Assembly (NCBI RefSeq): GCF_005508865.1
Contig: NZ_SCOM01000004.1
Location: 62,001 to 126,000 of the forward strand
Origin: Pseudomonas sp. F(2018)
GTDB lineage: Bacteria; Pseudomonadota; Gammaproteobacteria; Pseudomonadales; Pseudomonadaceae
Length of the DNA stretch: 64,000 bases
Reading direction: 5' to 3'
Both the position numbers and the translations under genes were made by a program. How positions within the stretch are numbered: the stretch's first letter is position 1; every line of letters starts with the position of its first letter. A model generated the notes under the pieces. That model ran no database searches. It worked only from the letters and a program-made list of their open reading frames with translations, and had not been told where the DNA came from. Shown one piece after another: positions 1 to 10,785 of this stretch.

Positions 1-55
1 GGGCGGGGCGGCAGATTCTACGCCGAGTCTAGGCCTATTTCGACCTCGACGGCCT

Positions 56-1998
<1,943 letters not shown>

Positions 1999-2092
1999 CT
2001 ATTTTTTCGAGGCCTGCTGCTGCGGGCCGTGTAACCGAGAGCGGCTAGTGTGAGCGTTGCCGCCTGAGCCTGACAACCCTGGAGCGTCCGGT

Positions 2093-3223
2093 TTGATCGT
2101 CTTCCGTTATCTGTCCCGCGAAGTGCTGATGACCCTCAGTGCGGTGAGTGCCGTGCTGCTGGTGATCATCATGAGCGGGCGCTTCATCAAGTACCTCGCC
2201 CAGGCCGCACAGGGAGTGCTGGACCCGGGCGTACTGTTCCTGATCATGGGCTATCGCATGCCCGGCTTCCTCCAGCTGATCCTGCCGCTGGGCCTGTTCC
2301 TCGGCATCCTGCTGGCCTACGGGCGCCTGTACCTGGACAGCGAGATGACCGTGCTGTCCGCCACCGGCATGAGCAACCGCCGCCTGCTCGGCTACAGCAT
2401 GGCGCCGGCCGCCATCGTCGCGGTGCTGGTGGCCTGGCTGAGCCTGGGCCTGGCGCCGCAGGGCGTGGCCGAAGTGGCGAAGATCTTCAACCAGCAGGAC
2501 GCCATGACCGAGTTCGACACCCTGGTGCCGGGGCGCTTCCAGGCCATGAAGGACGGCTCGCGGGTGACTTACACCGAAGGCCTGTCCGAGGACCGCGGCC
2601 AGCTGGCCGGCGTGTTCACCACCGAGAAGCGGGCGCGCAGCAAATCCGAAGGCGAGAAGAAGGACAGCGCCATCACCCTGCTGGTGGCGGAGAAGGGCCG
2701 CCAGGTGATCCAGGCAGACGGCAGCCGCTACCTGATCCTGGAAAACGGCTACCGCTACGACGGCAATCCCGGCCAGGCCGATTACCGCGCCACCAAATAC
2801 GAGACCCACGGTGTGCTGCTGGCCAAGCCCAGCGTCAGCGCCGAGATCGGCGAGCGCGAGGCGATTCCGACCCGCGAGCTAATCGGCAGCGACGAACCGC
2901 GTCACCAGGCCGAACTGCAGTGGCGCCTGTCGATTCCGCTGCTGGTGTTCATCGTCACCCTGCTGGCGGTGCCGCTGGCCCGGGTCAACCCGCGCCAGGG
3001 CCGCTTCCTCAAGCTGCTGCCGGCGATCCTCCTGTACATGGCCTACCTGGCGCTGCTGATCGGCGCCCGCGGCCAGCTGGACAAGGGCAAGATTCCGATG
3101 GAGCTGGGCCTGTGGTGGGTGCACGCGCTGTTCCTGCTGATCGGCGCCGCGCTGTTCCTCTGGCTACCGCTGAAACTCAAGCTGGCCAGTCGCCGTGCAG
3201 TGAAGGAGATGGCCCATGCATAA
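2093..3223 (+). CDS. lptF: LPS export ABC transporter permease LptF
   Basis: LptF is one of the two inner-membrane permeases of the LptB2FG complex, which extracts lipopolysaccharide from the inner membrane and passes it to LptC. The 376-residue product starts MIVFRYLSREVL. It has three N-terminal membrane helices, a periplasmic beta-jellyroll region at about residues 105-255, and three C-terminal helices, as expected. I chose the TTG at 2093 because GGAG lies eight bases upstream and the N-terminus then matches the family; the open frame upstream of it has no ribosome-binding site. It overlaps lptG by 8 bases. Confidence 0.93.
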   Translation: MIVFRYLSREVLMTLSAVSAVLLVIIMSGRFIKYLAQAAQGVLDPGVLFLIMGYRMPGFLQLILPLGLFLGILLAYGRLYLDSEMTVLSATGMSNRRLLGYSMAPAAIVAVLVAWLSLGLAPQGVAEVAKIFNQQDAMTEFDTLVPGRFQAMKDGSRVTYTEGLSEDRGQLAGVFTTEKRARSKSEGEKKDSAITLLVAEKGRQVIQADGSRYLILENGYRYDGNPGQADYRATKYETHGVLLAKPSVSAEIGEREAIPTRELIGSDEPRHQAELQWRLSIPLLVFIVTLLAVPLARVNPRQGRFLKLLPAILLYMAYLALLIGARGQLDKGKIPMELGLWWVHALFLLIGAALFLWLPLKLKLASRRAVKEMAHA

Positions 3224-4277
3224 GCTCGACCGCTATATTGGTACCAGCGTCTTCCTCGCCATCCTCTCGGTGCTCGGCATCATCGTCGGCCTGGCCCTGC
3301 TGTTCGCCTTCGTCGACGAGCTGGGCGACCTCAGCGACAGCTACGGCACCCTCGAGGCGCTGATCTACGTGCTGCTGACCCTGCCGCGGCGGGCCTACGA
3401 GATGTTGCCGATGGCGGCACTAATCGGCTGCCTGATCGGCCTCGGCAGCCTGGCCAGCAACAGCGAGCTGACCATCATGCGCGCCGCCGGGGTATCGGTC
3501 GGGCGCATCGTCTGGGCGGTGATGAAACCCATGCTGGTGCTGATGCTGGCCGGTGTGCTGGTCGGCGAGTACCTGGCGCCCTGGAGCGAGAACCTGGCCC
3601 AGGCCCATCGTTCCCTGGCTCAGGGTGGTGGCGAGGCGCAGAGCTCCAAGCACGGCCTGTGGCACCGCCAGGGCCAGGAGTACGTGCACATCAACGCCGT
3701 GCAGCCCAATGGCAAGCTGGTCGGCGTGACCCGCTACCAGTTCGACGAGCAGCGCAAGCTGCAGTCCGCCAGCTTCGCCCGTCGCGCCCAGTACCAGGGC
3801 GACCACTGGATGCTGGAGGATGTGAAGACCACCGTCTTCCACGACAAGAGCACCGAGGTGCAGAAGGCCGACAGCCTGCGCTGGGACATCGAGCTCAACC
3901 CGCAGCTGCTCGGCACCGTGGTACTGGAGCCCGAGGCCCTGTCGGTCAGCGGCCTGTGGCGCTACATCCACTACCTGGCCGAGCAGGGCCTGAACAATGG
4001 CAGCTACTGGCTGGCGTTCTGGACCAAGGTGCTGCAGCCGCTGGTGACCGCCGCGCTGGTGCTGATGGCGATCTCCTTCATCTTCGGCCCGCTGCGCTCG
4101 GTGACTCTCGGTCAGCGCGTGTTCACCGGCGTGCTGGTGGGCTTCGTGTTCCGCATCGGCCAGGACCTGCTCGGCCCGTCCAGCTTGGTGTTCGGCTTCT
4201 CGCCGCTGCTGGCGGTGGCGGTGCCGGCGGCCATCTGCGCGGTGGCCGGCTTCTTCCTGCTGCGCCGCGCCGCCTGA
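3216..4277 (+). CDS. lptG: LPS export ABC transporter permease LptG
   Basis: LptG partners LptF in the lipopolysaccharide export complex. The 353-residue product begins MHKLDRYIGTSVFLAIL and has the family layout of three helices, a periplasmic jellyroll (about residues 115-260) and three helices. The start ATG lies inside the end of lptF, so the two are translationally coupled. A strong hairpin followed by a T-run lies about 20 bases after the stop, ending the lptFG transcript. Confidence 0.95.
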   Translation: MHKLDRYIGTSVFLAILSVLGIIVGLALLFAFVDELGDLSDSYGTLEALIYVLLTLPRRAYEMLPMAALIGCLIGLGSLASNSELTIMRAAGVSVGRIVWAVMKPMLVLMLAGVLVGEYLAPWSENLAQAHRSLAQGGGEAQSSKHGLWHRQGQEYVHINAVQPNGKLVGVTRYQFDEQRKLQSASFARRAQYQGDHWMLEDVKTTVFHDKSTEVQKADSLRWDIELNPQLLGTVVLEPEALSVSGLWRYIHYLAEQGLNNGSYWLAFWTKVLQPLVTAALVLMAISFIFGPLRSVTLGQRVFTGVLVGFVFRIGQDLLGPSSLVFGFSPLLAVAVPAAICAVAGFFLLRRAA

Positions 4278-4296
4278 TTCCGCGGCGCCAAAGAAA

Positions 4297-4325
4297 GGGC
4301 CGGGCATTTGCCCGGCCTTTTTCGT
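4297..4325 (+). terminator. Rho-independent terminator after lptFG
   Basis: GGCCGGGC and GCCCGGCC form a perfect 8-bp stem around the loop ATTT and are followed by TTTTT. It sits just after the lptG stop and just before the convergent small lipoprotein gene. Confidence 0.9.
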
Positions 4326-4326
4326 T

Positions 4327-4530
4327 CTACTGATCGAGTTGCTCGTTCATGTCCTGCAGTTTCTTCTCGTTCTGCGCGTTGACCTGATCGATCTGCTGCT
4401 TGAGCTGTTCCATCTGTTGCTGGGCCTGTTGCGCCTTGTCCGCCTGCAGCTTGGCGGTGGTGGCGGTGGCCACGCCGCCGTCGCAGGCGGCGAGGGTGAA
4501 CAGGCTGAGCAGAAGCAGGGCGTGGCGCAT
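4327..4530 (-). CDS. Small lipoprotein, predicted coiled coil
   Basis: This 67-residue protein has a short signal peptide ending in the lipobox LAAC. The mature lipidated cysteine is followed by DGG and then a helix rich in Gln, Lys and Glu with heptad-like spacing (AQQQMEQLKQQIDQVNAQ). That pattern suggests a small Lpp-like coiled-coil lipoprotein. I do not recognise a named family. The aspartate directly after the cysteine is the inner-membrane retention signal in E. coli, but Pseudomonas sorting rules differ, so its location is uncertain. GGAGA lies upstream of the ATG. Confidence 0.7.
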   Translation of the reverse strand: MRHALLLLSLFTLAACDGGVATATTAKLQADKAQQAQQQMEQLKQQIDQVNAQNEKKLQDMNEQLDQ

Positions 4531-4606
4531 GGCGGTCTCCGACGGATAGATGGCTCCACCTTAGCGTTTTGCCGGTCGCCCTGCAGCGACCGCCGTCACC
4601 AGTGGT

Positions 4607-5872
4607 CTAGCCGTAACGACGCGCGGCCTCGATGGCCAGGCCGCTGCCGATGCTGCCGAAGCTATTGCCCTCGGTGACGCGGGCATTCGGCAACAGGGCG
4701 GCGACGCTCTGGCGCAGGGCCGGCACCGAGCTGGAGCCGCCGGTGAAGAAGATGGTGTCGACCGCCGCGTGGTCGACGCCGGCGCGCTGCAGCAGCTCGT
4801 CGACACCCTCGCGTATGCGCACCAGCAGGCCGTCGATGGCCTGGTCGAACAGCGGGCGGTCGAGCAGTACCTGCAAGTCGGCCTCGATGCGTGCCAGGTC
4901 GATGCGGTACTCGGGCTGTTCGGTCAGGGTGATCTTTGCTTCTTCCACCTGCATGGCCAGCCAGTGGCCGGCGCGCTGCTCGGTGAGGCGCAGCAGTCGG
5001 TCGATGCCGGTCGGGTCGACGATGTCGTAGCGCATGCTCTTCAGTGCCAGCTGGGCCTTCTGCGCGTAGGCGGCGTTGATGGTGTGCCAGGTGGCCAGAT
5101 TGAGGTGGTGGCTGGTGGGCATCAGCGCGTCGCTCTTCATCCGGCTGCCGTAGCCGAACAGCGGCATCACCCCGTCCAGGCTGAGCTGCTTGTCGAAGTC
5201 GGTACCGCCGATATGCACACCGCCGGTGGCCAGGATGTCGTCCTGGCGCTGGTCGAGGTGACGACGCTCGGGGGCCAGGCGCACCAGGGAGAAGTCCGAG
5301 GTACCGCCGCCGATGTCGACGATCAGCACCAGCTCTTCGCGCTGAATGCTGCGCTCGTAGTCGAAGGCCGCGGCGATCGGCTCGAACTGGAACGACACGT
5401 CCTTGAAGCCCAGCTTGTGCGCCACCGCCAGCAGGGTATTGGCGGCCTCGGCGTCGGCCTGCGGGTCGTCGTCGACGAAGAACACCGGGCGGCCCAGCAC
5501 CACCTGTTCGAACTCGCGGCCGGCCTGGGCCTCGGCGCGGCGCTTGAGCTCGCCGATAAAGAAGCCGAGCAGATCGCGGAATGGCAAGGCGCTACCCAGC
5601 ACGGTGGTCTCGCTCTTCAGCAGCTTGGAGCCGAGCAGGCTCTTCAGCGCGCGCATCAGGCGGCCTTCGTAGCCTTCGAGGTATTCGTCCAGGGCCTGGC
5701 GGCCATAGACCGGGCGGCGCTCTTCGGTATTGAAGAAGATCACCGAGGGCAGGGTGATCTTGCCGTCCTCCAGCTCCAGCAAGGGCTCCACGCCGGGACG
5801 CCACCAGCCGACGGTGGAGTTGGAGGTGCCGAAGTCGATGCCCAGGGCATTGGCGGGGGAGGCGTGGTTCAT
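4607..5872 (-). CDS. yegD: YegD-like Hsp70 family protein (chaperone-type ATPase)
   Basis: The 421-residue product is an Hsp70/actin-fold ATPase close to E. coli YegD. It has phosphate-1 motif GIDFGTSNSTVG (about residue 10), phosphate-2 motif VDIGGGTSDFSLV, and C-terminal adenosine motif FFTGGSSSVPALRQ. It ends after the nucleotide-binding domain and lacks the substrate-binding and lid domains of DnaK, as is normal for YegD. Its client and role are not known. The ATG at 5872 gives MNHASPANALGIDFG; the longer open frame upstream is not supported. No DnaJ or GrpE partner is nearby. Confidence 0.9.
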   Translation of the reverse strand: MNHASPANALGIDFGTSNSTVGWWRPGVEPLLELEDGKITLPSVIFFNTEERRPVYGRQALDEYLEGYEGRLMRALKSLLGSKLLKSETTVLGSALPFRDLLGFFIGELKRRAEAQAGREFEQVVLGRPVFFVDDDPQADAEAANTLLAVAHKLGFKDVSFQFEPIAAAFDYERSIQREELVLIVDIGGGTSDFSLVRLAPERRHLDQRQDDILATGGVHIGGTDFDKQLSLDGVMPLFGYGSRMKSDALMPTSHHLNLATWHTINAAYAQKAQLALKSMRYDIVDPTGIDRLLRLTEQRAGHWLAMQVEEAKITLTEQPEYRIDLARIEADLQVLLDRPLFDQAIDGLLVRIREGVDELLQRAGVDHAAVDTIFFTGGSSSVPALRQSVAALLPNARVTEGNSFGSIGSGLAIEAARRYG

Positions 5873-6022
5873 GGCGCGGTGTTCCGGAAAAACGGCCGCG
5901 CATTCTATGCGAGCGCGTCGCCTCGTGCATGCCGCAGGTCGGCTGCCGGCCCGGCGGCGGGATGCTAAATTGCAAGGAGCGGCCCTTGGTCGTTGCCCCC
6001 AACTGCCGTGGAAGCGCCATCG

Positions 6023-6943
6023 ATGTCCGTTGTTCCCCGTTGTAGCCTGCTGGCGTGTCTGTTGCTGCTGTCGTCGCCGCTGGCGCTGGCGGACTGCATC
6101 GGCATGGTTACCAGTGCCGGCGGCCAGTCGTTCTGGCAGCAGGTGCGCGAAGGCGCGGCGCAGGCGGCCGACGAGCAGGGCGTGCACCTGCATTTCCGCG
6201 GGCCCGCACGCGATGCCGACGCCGGGGTGCAGCTGCGCCTGATCGACAAGGTGCTGAGCAACCGCTGCCGGGTGCTGATCGTCGCGCCCAGCGGGCCGGA
6301 GATCGCCGAGCACCTGCAGGCCCTCAAGCGCAAGGGCATCGCCAGCTTGTACATCGACCGCGACCTGGGCGACGACGCGGTGGTCGCCGCCATCGCCACC
6401 GACAACTTCAGTGCCGGCATGCAGGCCGGCCGACAGATGGCGCGTCTGTTGGGCGGCAAGGGCCGGGTCGCATTGCTGCGCTTCAATGCCCAGGTGCAGT
6501 CCACCAGCGAGCGTGAGCGCGGTTTCCTGCAGGGCGCGCGCGAGGGTGGCCTGGAGATTGCGCTGGAGCGTTACCTGCCGCTGGGCGACGAGCAGGCGCT
6601 GGCCCGTCTGGCCCGTGAGCTGCGCGAACTGGACGGGCTGTTCACGCCCAGCGAGGGCACTACCCAGGAAGTACTCGGCGCCCTGCGCCGGCTCAAGTCG
6701 GCGGGCAAGTTGGTGCATATCGGCTTCGATGCCAGCCCGCTGCTGGTGGAGGCGCTGCGCCAGGGCGAGGTCAGCGCGCTGATGGTCCAGCAGCCGCGGC
6801 AGATCGGCTACCAGAGCGTATTGCGCGCCCAGCGCCTGCTGCAGGGCGAGCGCGATGGTCCGCGCCAGGTGAAGCTGGCGGCCGTGTATGTCGATCGCCA
6901 CAACCTCAGCGAAAGCACCATCCAGAGTCTGCTGAAACCCTGA
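6023..6943 (+). CDS. Periplasmic sugar-type substrate-binding protein (Peripla_BP_4 fold)
   Basis: The 306-residue protein has a signal peptide (about residues 1-24, ending LALA) and resembles ribose/galactose-type binding proteins. Family features include GMVTSAGGQSFWQQVREGAAQAA at the N-lobe, IATDNFSAGMQAGRQMA in the middle, and a C-terminal region with GFDASPLLVEALRQGEVSALMVQQPRQIGYQS. It should bind a small sugar-like ligand in the periplasm; the ligand cannot be read from sequence. No ABC permease or ATPase gene is adjacent, so it may serve a distant transporter or a sensor. GGAAG lies upstream of the ATG. Confidence 0.8.
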   Translation: MSVVPRCSLLACLLLLSSPLALADCIGMVTSAGGQSFWQQVREGAAQAADEQGVHLHFRGPARDADAGVQLRLIDKVLSNRCRVLIVAPSGPEIAEHLQALKRKGIASLYIDRDLGDDAVVAAIATDNFSAGMQAGRQMARLLGGKGRVALLRFNAQVQSTSERERGFLQGAREGGLEIALERYLPLGDEQALARLARELRELDGLFTPSEGTTQEVLGALRRLKSAGKLVHIGFDASPLLVEALRQGEVSALMVQQPRQIGYQSVLRAQRLLQGERDGPRQVKLAAVYVDRHNLSESTIQSLLKP

Positions 6944-6993
6944 TCCCACGTGCGCCTTGGGCTAGGCTGAAGCGGTGGGGAGGGAGTTCTTCG

Positions 6994-7731
6994 ATGCGTG
7001 CGTGGCTGTTCGCCTGGCTGGCTTTCGGCCTGCTGCCCGGATGGGCGGCGGGCGAGTTGCGCCTGCTGACCGAAGAAGCCCCGCCGACCAGCTTTATGCG
7101 CGATGGCCAGCCCGACGGCTATGCGGTTGAGGTGGTGCACGAGCTGATCCGCCGCACCGGCAGCAGCGCCAGCGTCGAGCTGCTGCCCTGGACCCGCGCC
7201 TATCACCTGGCCAAGAGCGAGGCCGACACCGGCCTGTTCTCGGTGGTGCGCACGGTGGAGCGGGAGTCGTCGTTCCAATGGGTCGGTCCGATCCTGCGCG
7301 GCTCCACCCGCTTCTATTCGCTGAAGACCAGCGGGCTGCAGATCGACAGCCTGGAGCAGGCGGCCCATGCCGGCACCCTGGCCCTGCCCAAACAGTGGTA
7401 CACCTACGAGAGCCTGGAGCGCATGGGCTTCACCAACCTCTACGGCGTGCCCAGCTCCAAGCAGATGGTGACCATGCTCAAGCACGGCCGGGTCAAGCTG
7501 ATCGCCACCGAGGACCTGACCCTGCGCGAGGAACTGGCCAGCGGCGGCCTGACCCCAGAGGAGGTGCAGGGCCATCTGGTGTTCATGAAGTCTGACTACT
7601 ACATCGCCTTCTCGCCGCGTACCTCGCCGAGCCTGGTGGGTCAGTGGCAGCGCCAGCTCGACGGCATGCGCCATGATGGCAGCCTGGATGCCATTCGCCG
7701 ACGCTGGCTGCCCCAGGCCGCCGCGCCCTGA
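6994..7731 (+). CDS. Periplasmic amino-acid-type substrate-binding protein (SBP_bac_3)
   Basis: The 245-residue product has a signal peptide (cleavage after about GWAAG) followed by a family-3 solute-binding domain: LRLLTEEAPPTSFMRDGQPDGYAVEVV, then a PWTRAY segment, and a C-terminal DGSLDAIRRRWLP. Such proteins bind amino acids or related compounds. It lacks a transporter partner here. A strong ribosome-binding site, GGGGAGGGAG, precedes the ATG. Proteins of this short Pseudomonas subgroup often stand alone, and their ligands are largely unassigned. The gene lies 50 bases after the preceding binding-protein gene and could share its transcript. Confidence 0.82.
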   Translation: MRAWLFAWLAFGLLPGWAAGELRLLTEEAPPTSFMRDGQPDGYAVEVVHELIRRTGSSASVELLPWTRAYHLAKSEADTGLFSVVRTVERESSFQWVGPILRGSTRFYSLKTSGLQIDSLEQAAHAGTLALPKQWYTYESLERMGFTNLYGVPSSKQMVTMLKHGRVKLIATEDLTLREELASGGLTPEEVQGHLVFMKSDYYIAFSPRTSPSLVGQWQRQLDGMRHDGSLDAIRRRWLPQAAAP

Positions 7732-7737
7732 GGCGCG

Positions 7738-8457
7738 CTACTCGCGATGCTCGCTACCGAGGAAGGTCAGCGAGCTGAAGAAGCCGAGTTCGTCGATGTC
7801 CGCGTCGCCCTTGACCGGCAGGTACAGCGCCGCGGCGATCACGTTCAGCCCCTCGTTACGCACCTTCACCTCGGCATAGCCATCGGCATCGGTGGTGTCG
7901 CTGACTTCGTGGGGCATGCCGCGGTAATCGCCGATCAGCTTCACGTCCCTGGCCGGCTGGCCGTCGACCAGCACCCGTACGCGCAACGGGTTGCCCGGGC
8001 CGACGCCGAGCGGATCGACCTGCGGCACGATGGCCAGGCGCAGCTGCTTCAGGTCCGGCAGGCTGGCCCCGGTCTGGTGGATGGCCAGGCTGTACTTGTA
8101 GGTGTGCAGCGAGTGGATCGAGTTCGGCACCTGGCGGCGGCCCTGGTTGACCCACTGCTTGTCCGGGGTCTGCGACCAGGTGCCGTTGTCCAGGGCCACG
8201 GCCAGCACCGCCGGGGCGCGCAGCGGCTGCAGGCGGGCGTGGTCGTCTAGGCGCTGAATGCCGACCGGAACCATGCGGCCCCTGCCGTCATAGGCCCAGG
8301 CGCCGCTGACCTTCTGCGCCTTGAAGGCATCGTCCTCGGCGCCGTGGCCGTAGATCACTTCGACATTGCCACGGCGCTGCTCGGTCCACAGACCGTGGGC
8401 GGCGGCCTGGCCGCAGACGAGCAGGCCGGCGAGCAGGAGGGAGTAAGAAGTACGCAT
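7738..8457 (-). CDS. Periplasmic DUF4198 protein, likely metal-uptake accessory
   Basis: The 239-residue protein has a signal peptide ending AAAHG and belongs to the DUF4198 group, which includes NikM/CbiK-like periplasmic proteins found with metal transporters. The mature N-terminus is HGLWTEQ, with a histidine immediately after the signal peptide; a C-terminal Ig-like domain contains DTTDADGYAEVKV. It starts 17 bases after the TonB-dependent receptor stop, so the two are an operon and probably handle the same metal or metallophore. AAGGAC lies eight bases before the ATG. Function is inferred from context. Confidence 0.75.
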   Translation of the reverse strand: MRTSYSLLLAGLLVCGQAAAHGLWTEQRRGNVEVIYGHGAEDDAFKAQKVSGAWAYDGRGRMVPVGIQRLDDHARLQPLRAPAVLAVALDNGTWSQTPDKQWVNQGRRQVPNSIHSLHTYKYSLAIHQTGASLPDLKQLRLAIVPQVDPLGVGPGNPLRVRVLVDGQPARDVKLIGDYRGMPHEVSDTTDADGYAEVKVRNEGLNVIAAALYLPVKGDADIDELGFFSSLTFLGSEHRE

Positions 8458-8474
8458 CGGTGAAGTCCTTGTGA

Positions 8475-10565
8475 TCAGAGGTTGAGGCTCAGGCTGAAGC
8501 TGAGGTTGCGGGGCTCGCCGGGCAGTACCCAGACGCTGTTGTAGGAGCGCTCGTAGTACTTGCGGTCGAAGAGGTTGTTGAGGTTCACGCCCAGGGTCAG
8601 GTCCTCGCTGGCCTTGTAGTGGGCCAGCAGGTCCAGGGTCTGGTAGTCCGGCAGGCGGAAGTCGCTGCCGGCCTGGCCGGAGCGTTCGCCGACATGGTTG
8701 AAGGCCGCGCCGATATCCGAACCGCGCAGGGCGCCGTCCTGGAATTCGTACACGGCCATCAGGCTGCCGGCGTGGCGCGGGATGCCGAGCAGGTCGCTGC
8801 CGGCCGGGATGGCGGCGTCGCCCTTGGTCACTTCGGCGTCGATATAGGCGTAAGCGCCGATCACTCGGACGGCATCGCTGAGCTGGCCGCTGAGCTGCAG
8901 GTCCAGGCCGCGGCTGCGCGCCTCGCCGGCGGCCACGCTGTCACCCAGGGCATCGGTGGTGACCACGTTTTCCTTGTCGATATGGAACAGCGCGATGGTG
9001 CCGCCCAGGCGGCCGTCGAGCAGGTCGAGCTTGAGGCCGGTCTCGTAGCCCAGCCCCTTCTCTGGCTTATATACCTGGCCCTGGCTGCCGATGGCGTTGG
9101 GCTTGAACGAGGTGCCGGCGTTGGCGAATACGCCGACCTCCGGCGTGAGCTGGTAGAGCAGGCCGACGCGCGGAGTGGCGACATCCTTCTCCTGCTGGTT
9201 GCTGACGCCCGTGGCGCGGTTCAGCGAGGTCTGTTCCACTCGCTCCAGGCGCACGCCGACCAGGCCGCGCAGGCGCTCGGTGAAGGCGATCTGGTCCTGC
9301 AGGTTGAGGGCGTAGCTCTCGGTGTGTTCGTGGAAGTCGTTGGGCCTGGTGATCGGCGGCTTGGGCGCGCCGTAGATCGGCTGGTAGATGTTCAGGCCGT
9401 AGCTGACCAGGGTGTCGCTCTGCGGGTATTTCTGGCTGTTGCGGTAGTTCTCGTACTCCAGGCCGACCAGGCTCTGGTGCTGCCAGCCGCCCAGCTCGAA
9501 GCTGCCGTGCAGCTCGGCCTGGGTGATGCTGTCGTTCCACTCGAAGTCGCGCTGGCGGTAGAAGCGGGTGATGGTGTCGCCGACCAGTCTTTGCGGCTCT
9601 GAGCTGTCGCCATTCAGATGGCCCTGGGTGTAGTGGTTGGCCAGGCGCAGCTTCCAGTCCTCGTTGAGATAGCGTTCCAGCGCCAGATCAAGAGTCTGGT
9701 TGTCGTTGCGGATATCGCGGTCGTTGGGTTCGCCGAGGAAGGTGGAGCGCTGCACCGAACCCAGCTCGCCATTCACCGCCGGGATGCCGCGGTCGAACAC
9801 CGATTCGGTGCGGGAGAACTCGGCGTCGAGCTGCAGTTGGGTGTTCTGGTCCAGCTGCCAGCTCAGCGAAGGCGTGACCACCTGGCGGCGGTTGCCGACG
9901 TGATCGCGGAAGCTGCCGTAGTCTTCCACCGCCAGGTTGATGCGCGACAGCAGGCTGCCGTCCTCGTTGAGCGGTGTGTTGGCATCCAGGCTGCTGCGGT
10001 AACGGTCCCAGCTGCCGGCACTGAGGTTGAGTGTGCTGAACGCCTCGGCCTGCGGGCGCTTGCTGACGATATTGACCAGGCCGCCCGGGTCGCCTCGCCC
10101 ATACAGGCTGGCCGACGGTCCCTTGAGTACCTCGACGCGCTCGATGGCGGAGGCGTCCGGCGAGCTGTAGCTGCCGCGGTTGATGGCGAAGCCGTTGCGA
10201 TACAGCTCGCCGGTGGTGAAGCCGCGCACGCTGTAGTTGAGGAAGGTCAGGCCGCCGAAGTTGTTCTGCCGCGACACGCCGCCGGCGAAGTCCAGGGCGC
10301 GGTCGATGCGCGTGGTGTTGAGGTCTTCCAGTACCTGGGCCGGCACCACGTCGATGCTCTGCGGCGTGTCGCGGATATCCACATCGCTGCGCGTGGCCGT
10401 GGCGGAGCGGGTGGCGCGGTAGCCCTCGACCGGGCTGGTGGCGCTCTCGTAGTGGCTGTCGGTGATGGTCAGGCTTTCCAGCTGGACGGGTTCTTTAGCC
10501 CAGACCGCGCTGCCGAGCAGGGTGGTTGATATTCCTATCAATCCGATTTTATGCAGATTTTCCAT
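8475..10565 (-). CDS. TonB-dependent siderophore/metallophore receptor
   Basis: This 696-residue outer-membrane receptor has a signal peptide ending in VWAKE, a plug domain (about residues 60-165, with DIRDTPQSIDVVPAQVLEDL and VEVLKGPSASLYGRGDPGG), and a 22-strand-type barrel ending in an aromatic-poor SLSLNL. The plug features are those of the siderophore-type subfamily. A TonB-box-like LTITD lies near residue 32. No N-terminal FecA-type signalling extension is present, so it is not a self-signalling transducer. The operon partner is the DUF4198 protein. AAGGAAATGAC precedes the ATG. The actual ligand is not determinable; a Zur-like site upstream hints at zinc. Confidence 0.88.
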   Translation of the reverse strand: MENLHKIGLIGISTTLLGSAVWAKEPVQLESLTITDSHYESATSPVEGYRATRSATATRSDVDIRDTPQSIDVVPAQVLEDLNTTRIDRALDFAGGVSRQNNFGGLTFLNYSVRGFTTGELYRNGFAINRGSYSSPDASAIERVEVLKGPSASLYGRGDPGGLVNIVSKRPQAEAFSTLNLSAGSWDRYRSSLDANTPLNEDGSLLSRINLAVEDYGSFRDHVGNRRQVVTPSLSWQLDQNTQLQLDAEFSRTESVFDRGIPAVNGELGSVQRSTFLGEPNDRDIRNDNQTLDLALERYLNEDWKLRLANHYTQGHLNGDSSEPQRLVGDTITRFYRQRDFEWNDSITQAELHGSFELGGWQHQSLVGLEYENYRNSQKYPQSDTLVSYGLNIYQPIYGAPKPPITRPNDFHEHTESYALNLQDQIAFTERLRGLVGVRLERVEQTSLNRATGVSNQQEKDVATPRVGLLYQLTPEVGVFANAGTSFKPNAIGSQGQVYKPEKGLGYETGLKLDLLDGRLGGTIALFHIDKENVVTTDALGDSVAAGEARSRGLDLQLSGQLSDAVRVIGAYAYIDAEVTKGDAAIPAGSDLLGIPRHAGSLMAVYEFQDGALRGSDIGAAFNHVGERSGQAGSDFRLPDYQTLDLLAHYKASEDLTLGVNLNNLFDRKYYERSYNSVWVLPGEPRNLSFSLSLNL

Positions 10566-10583
10566 GTCATTTCCTTATATAGA

Positions 10584-10598
10584 TGAAATAACATAACA
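10584..10598 (-). promoter_or_regulatory. Zur-like operator candidate upstream of the TonB receptor
   Basis: Read on the minus strand, TGTTATGTTATTTCA matches a remembered Zur consensus (TGTTATANTATAACA) at 11 of 14 defined positions, lying 19-33 bases before the receptor start codon. The second half-site is imperfect. Fit to a Fur box is much poorer. This is a weak candidate. Confidence 0.25.
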
Positions 10599-10714
10599 AA
10601 ATAGATTTGAAGGAATCCACCCCTTGTCGGAAGGTTCGGTCTATCGGAAGGCGGCGATTGCGCCGCTGAAAGGCGAGCGCAAGACTGATCTGGCAACTTC
10701 GCTTGGCGGGATAC

Positions 10715-10744
10715 TTGGCTGGTTTTGTAGTTTTACTACATAAT
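10715..10744 (+). promoter_or_regulatory. Predicted sigma-70 promoter of the oxaloacetate decarboxylase gene
   Basis: TTGGCT (10715-10720) and CATAAT (10739-10744) are separated by 18 bases, a plausible -35/-10 pair. It would start transcription near 10751, about 35 bases before the ATG. A 15-bp palindrome occupies the spacer and touches the -10 element, which suggests repression. Confidence 0.45.
10726..10740. promoter_or_regulatory. Operator-like palindrome O1 (TGTAGTTTTACTACA)
   Basis: Perfect 6-bp arms TGTAGT/ACTACA with a 3-base spacer lie between the predicted -35 and -10 of the oxaloacetate decarboxylase promoter. A second copy differing at two bases lies inside the coding region at 10935-10949. 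The architecture suits a dimeric repressor such as a GntR- or TetR-type protein; the regulator is unknown. Confidence 0.6.
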
Positions 10745-10785
10745 TGGCCGATCCAAATGACAACGAATCGGCAGTAGCGGCTCCC

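Noticed and set aside
4607..6949. 780-residue open frame suggesting an extended YegD
   Set aside because: The N-terminal part is antisense to the binding-protein gene. YegD begins at 5872, where the Hsp70 homology starts.
10578..10600. Fur box upstream of the TonB receptor
   Set aside because: The best alignment to the 19-bp Fur consensus matches only about 7 positions. The Zur-like reading fits better, though it is also weak.
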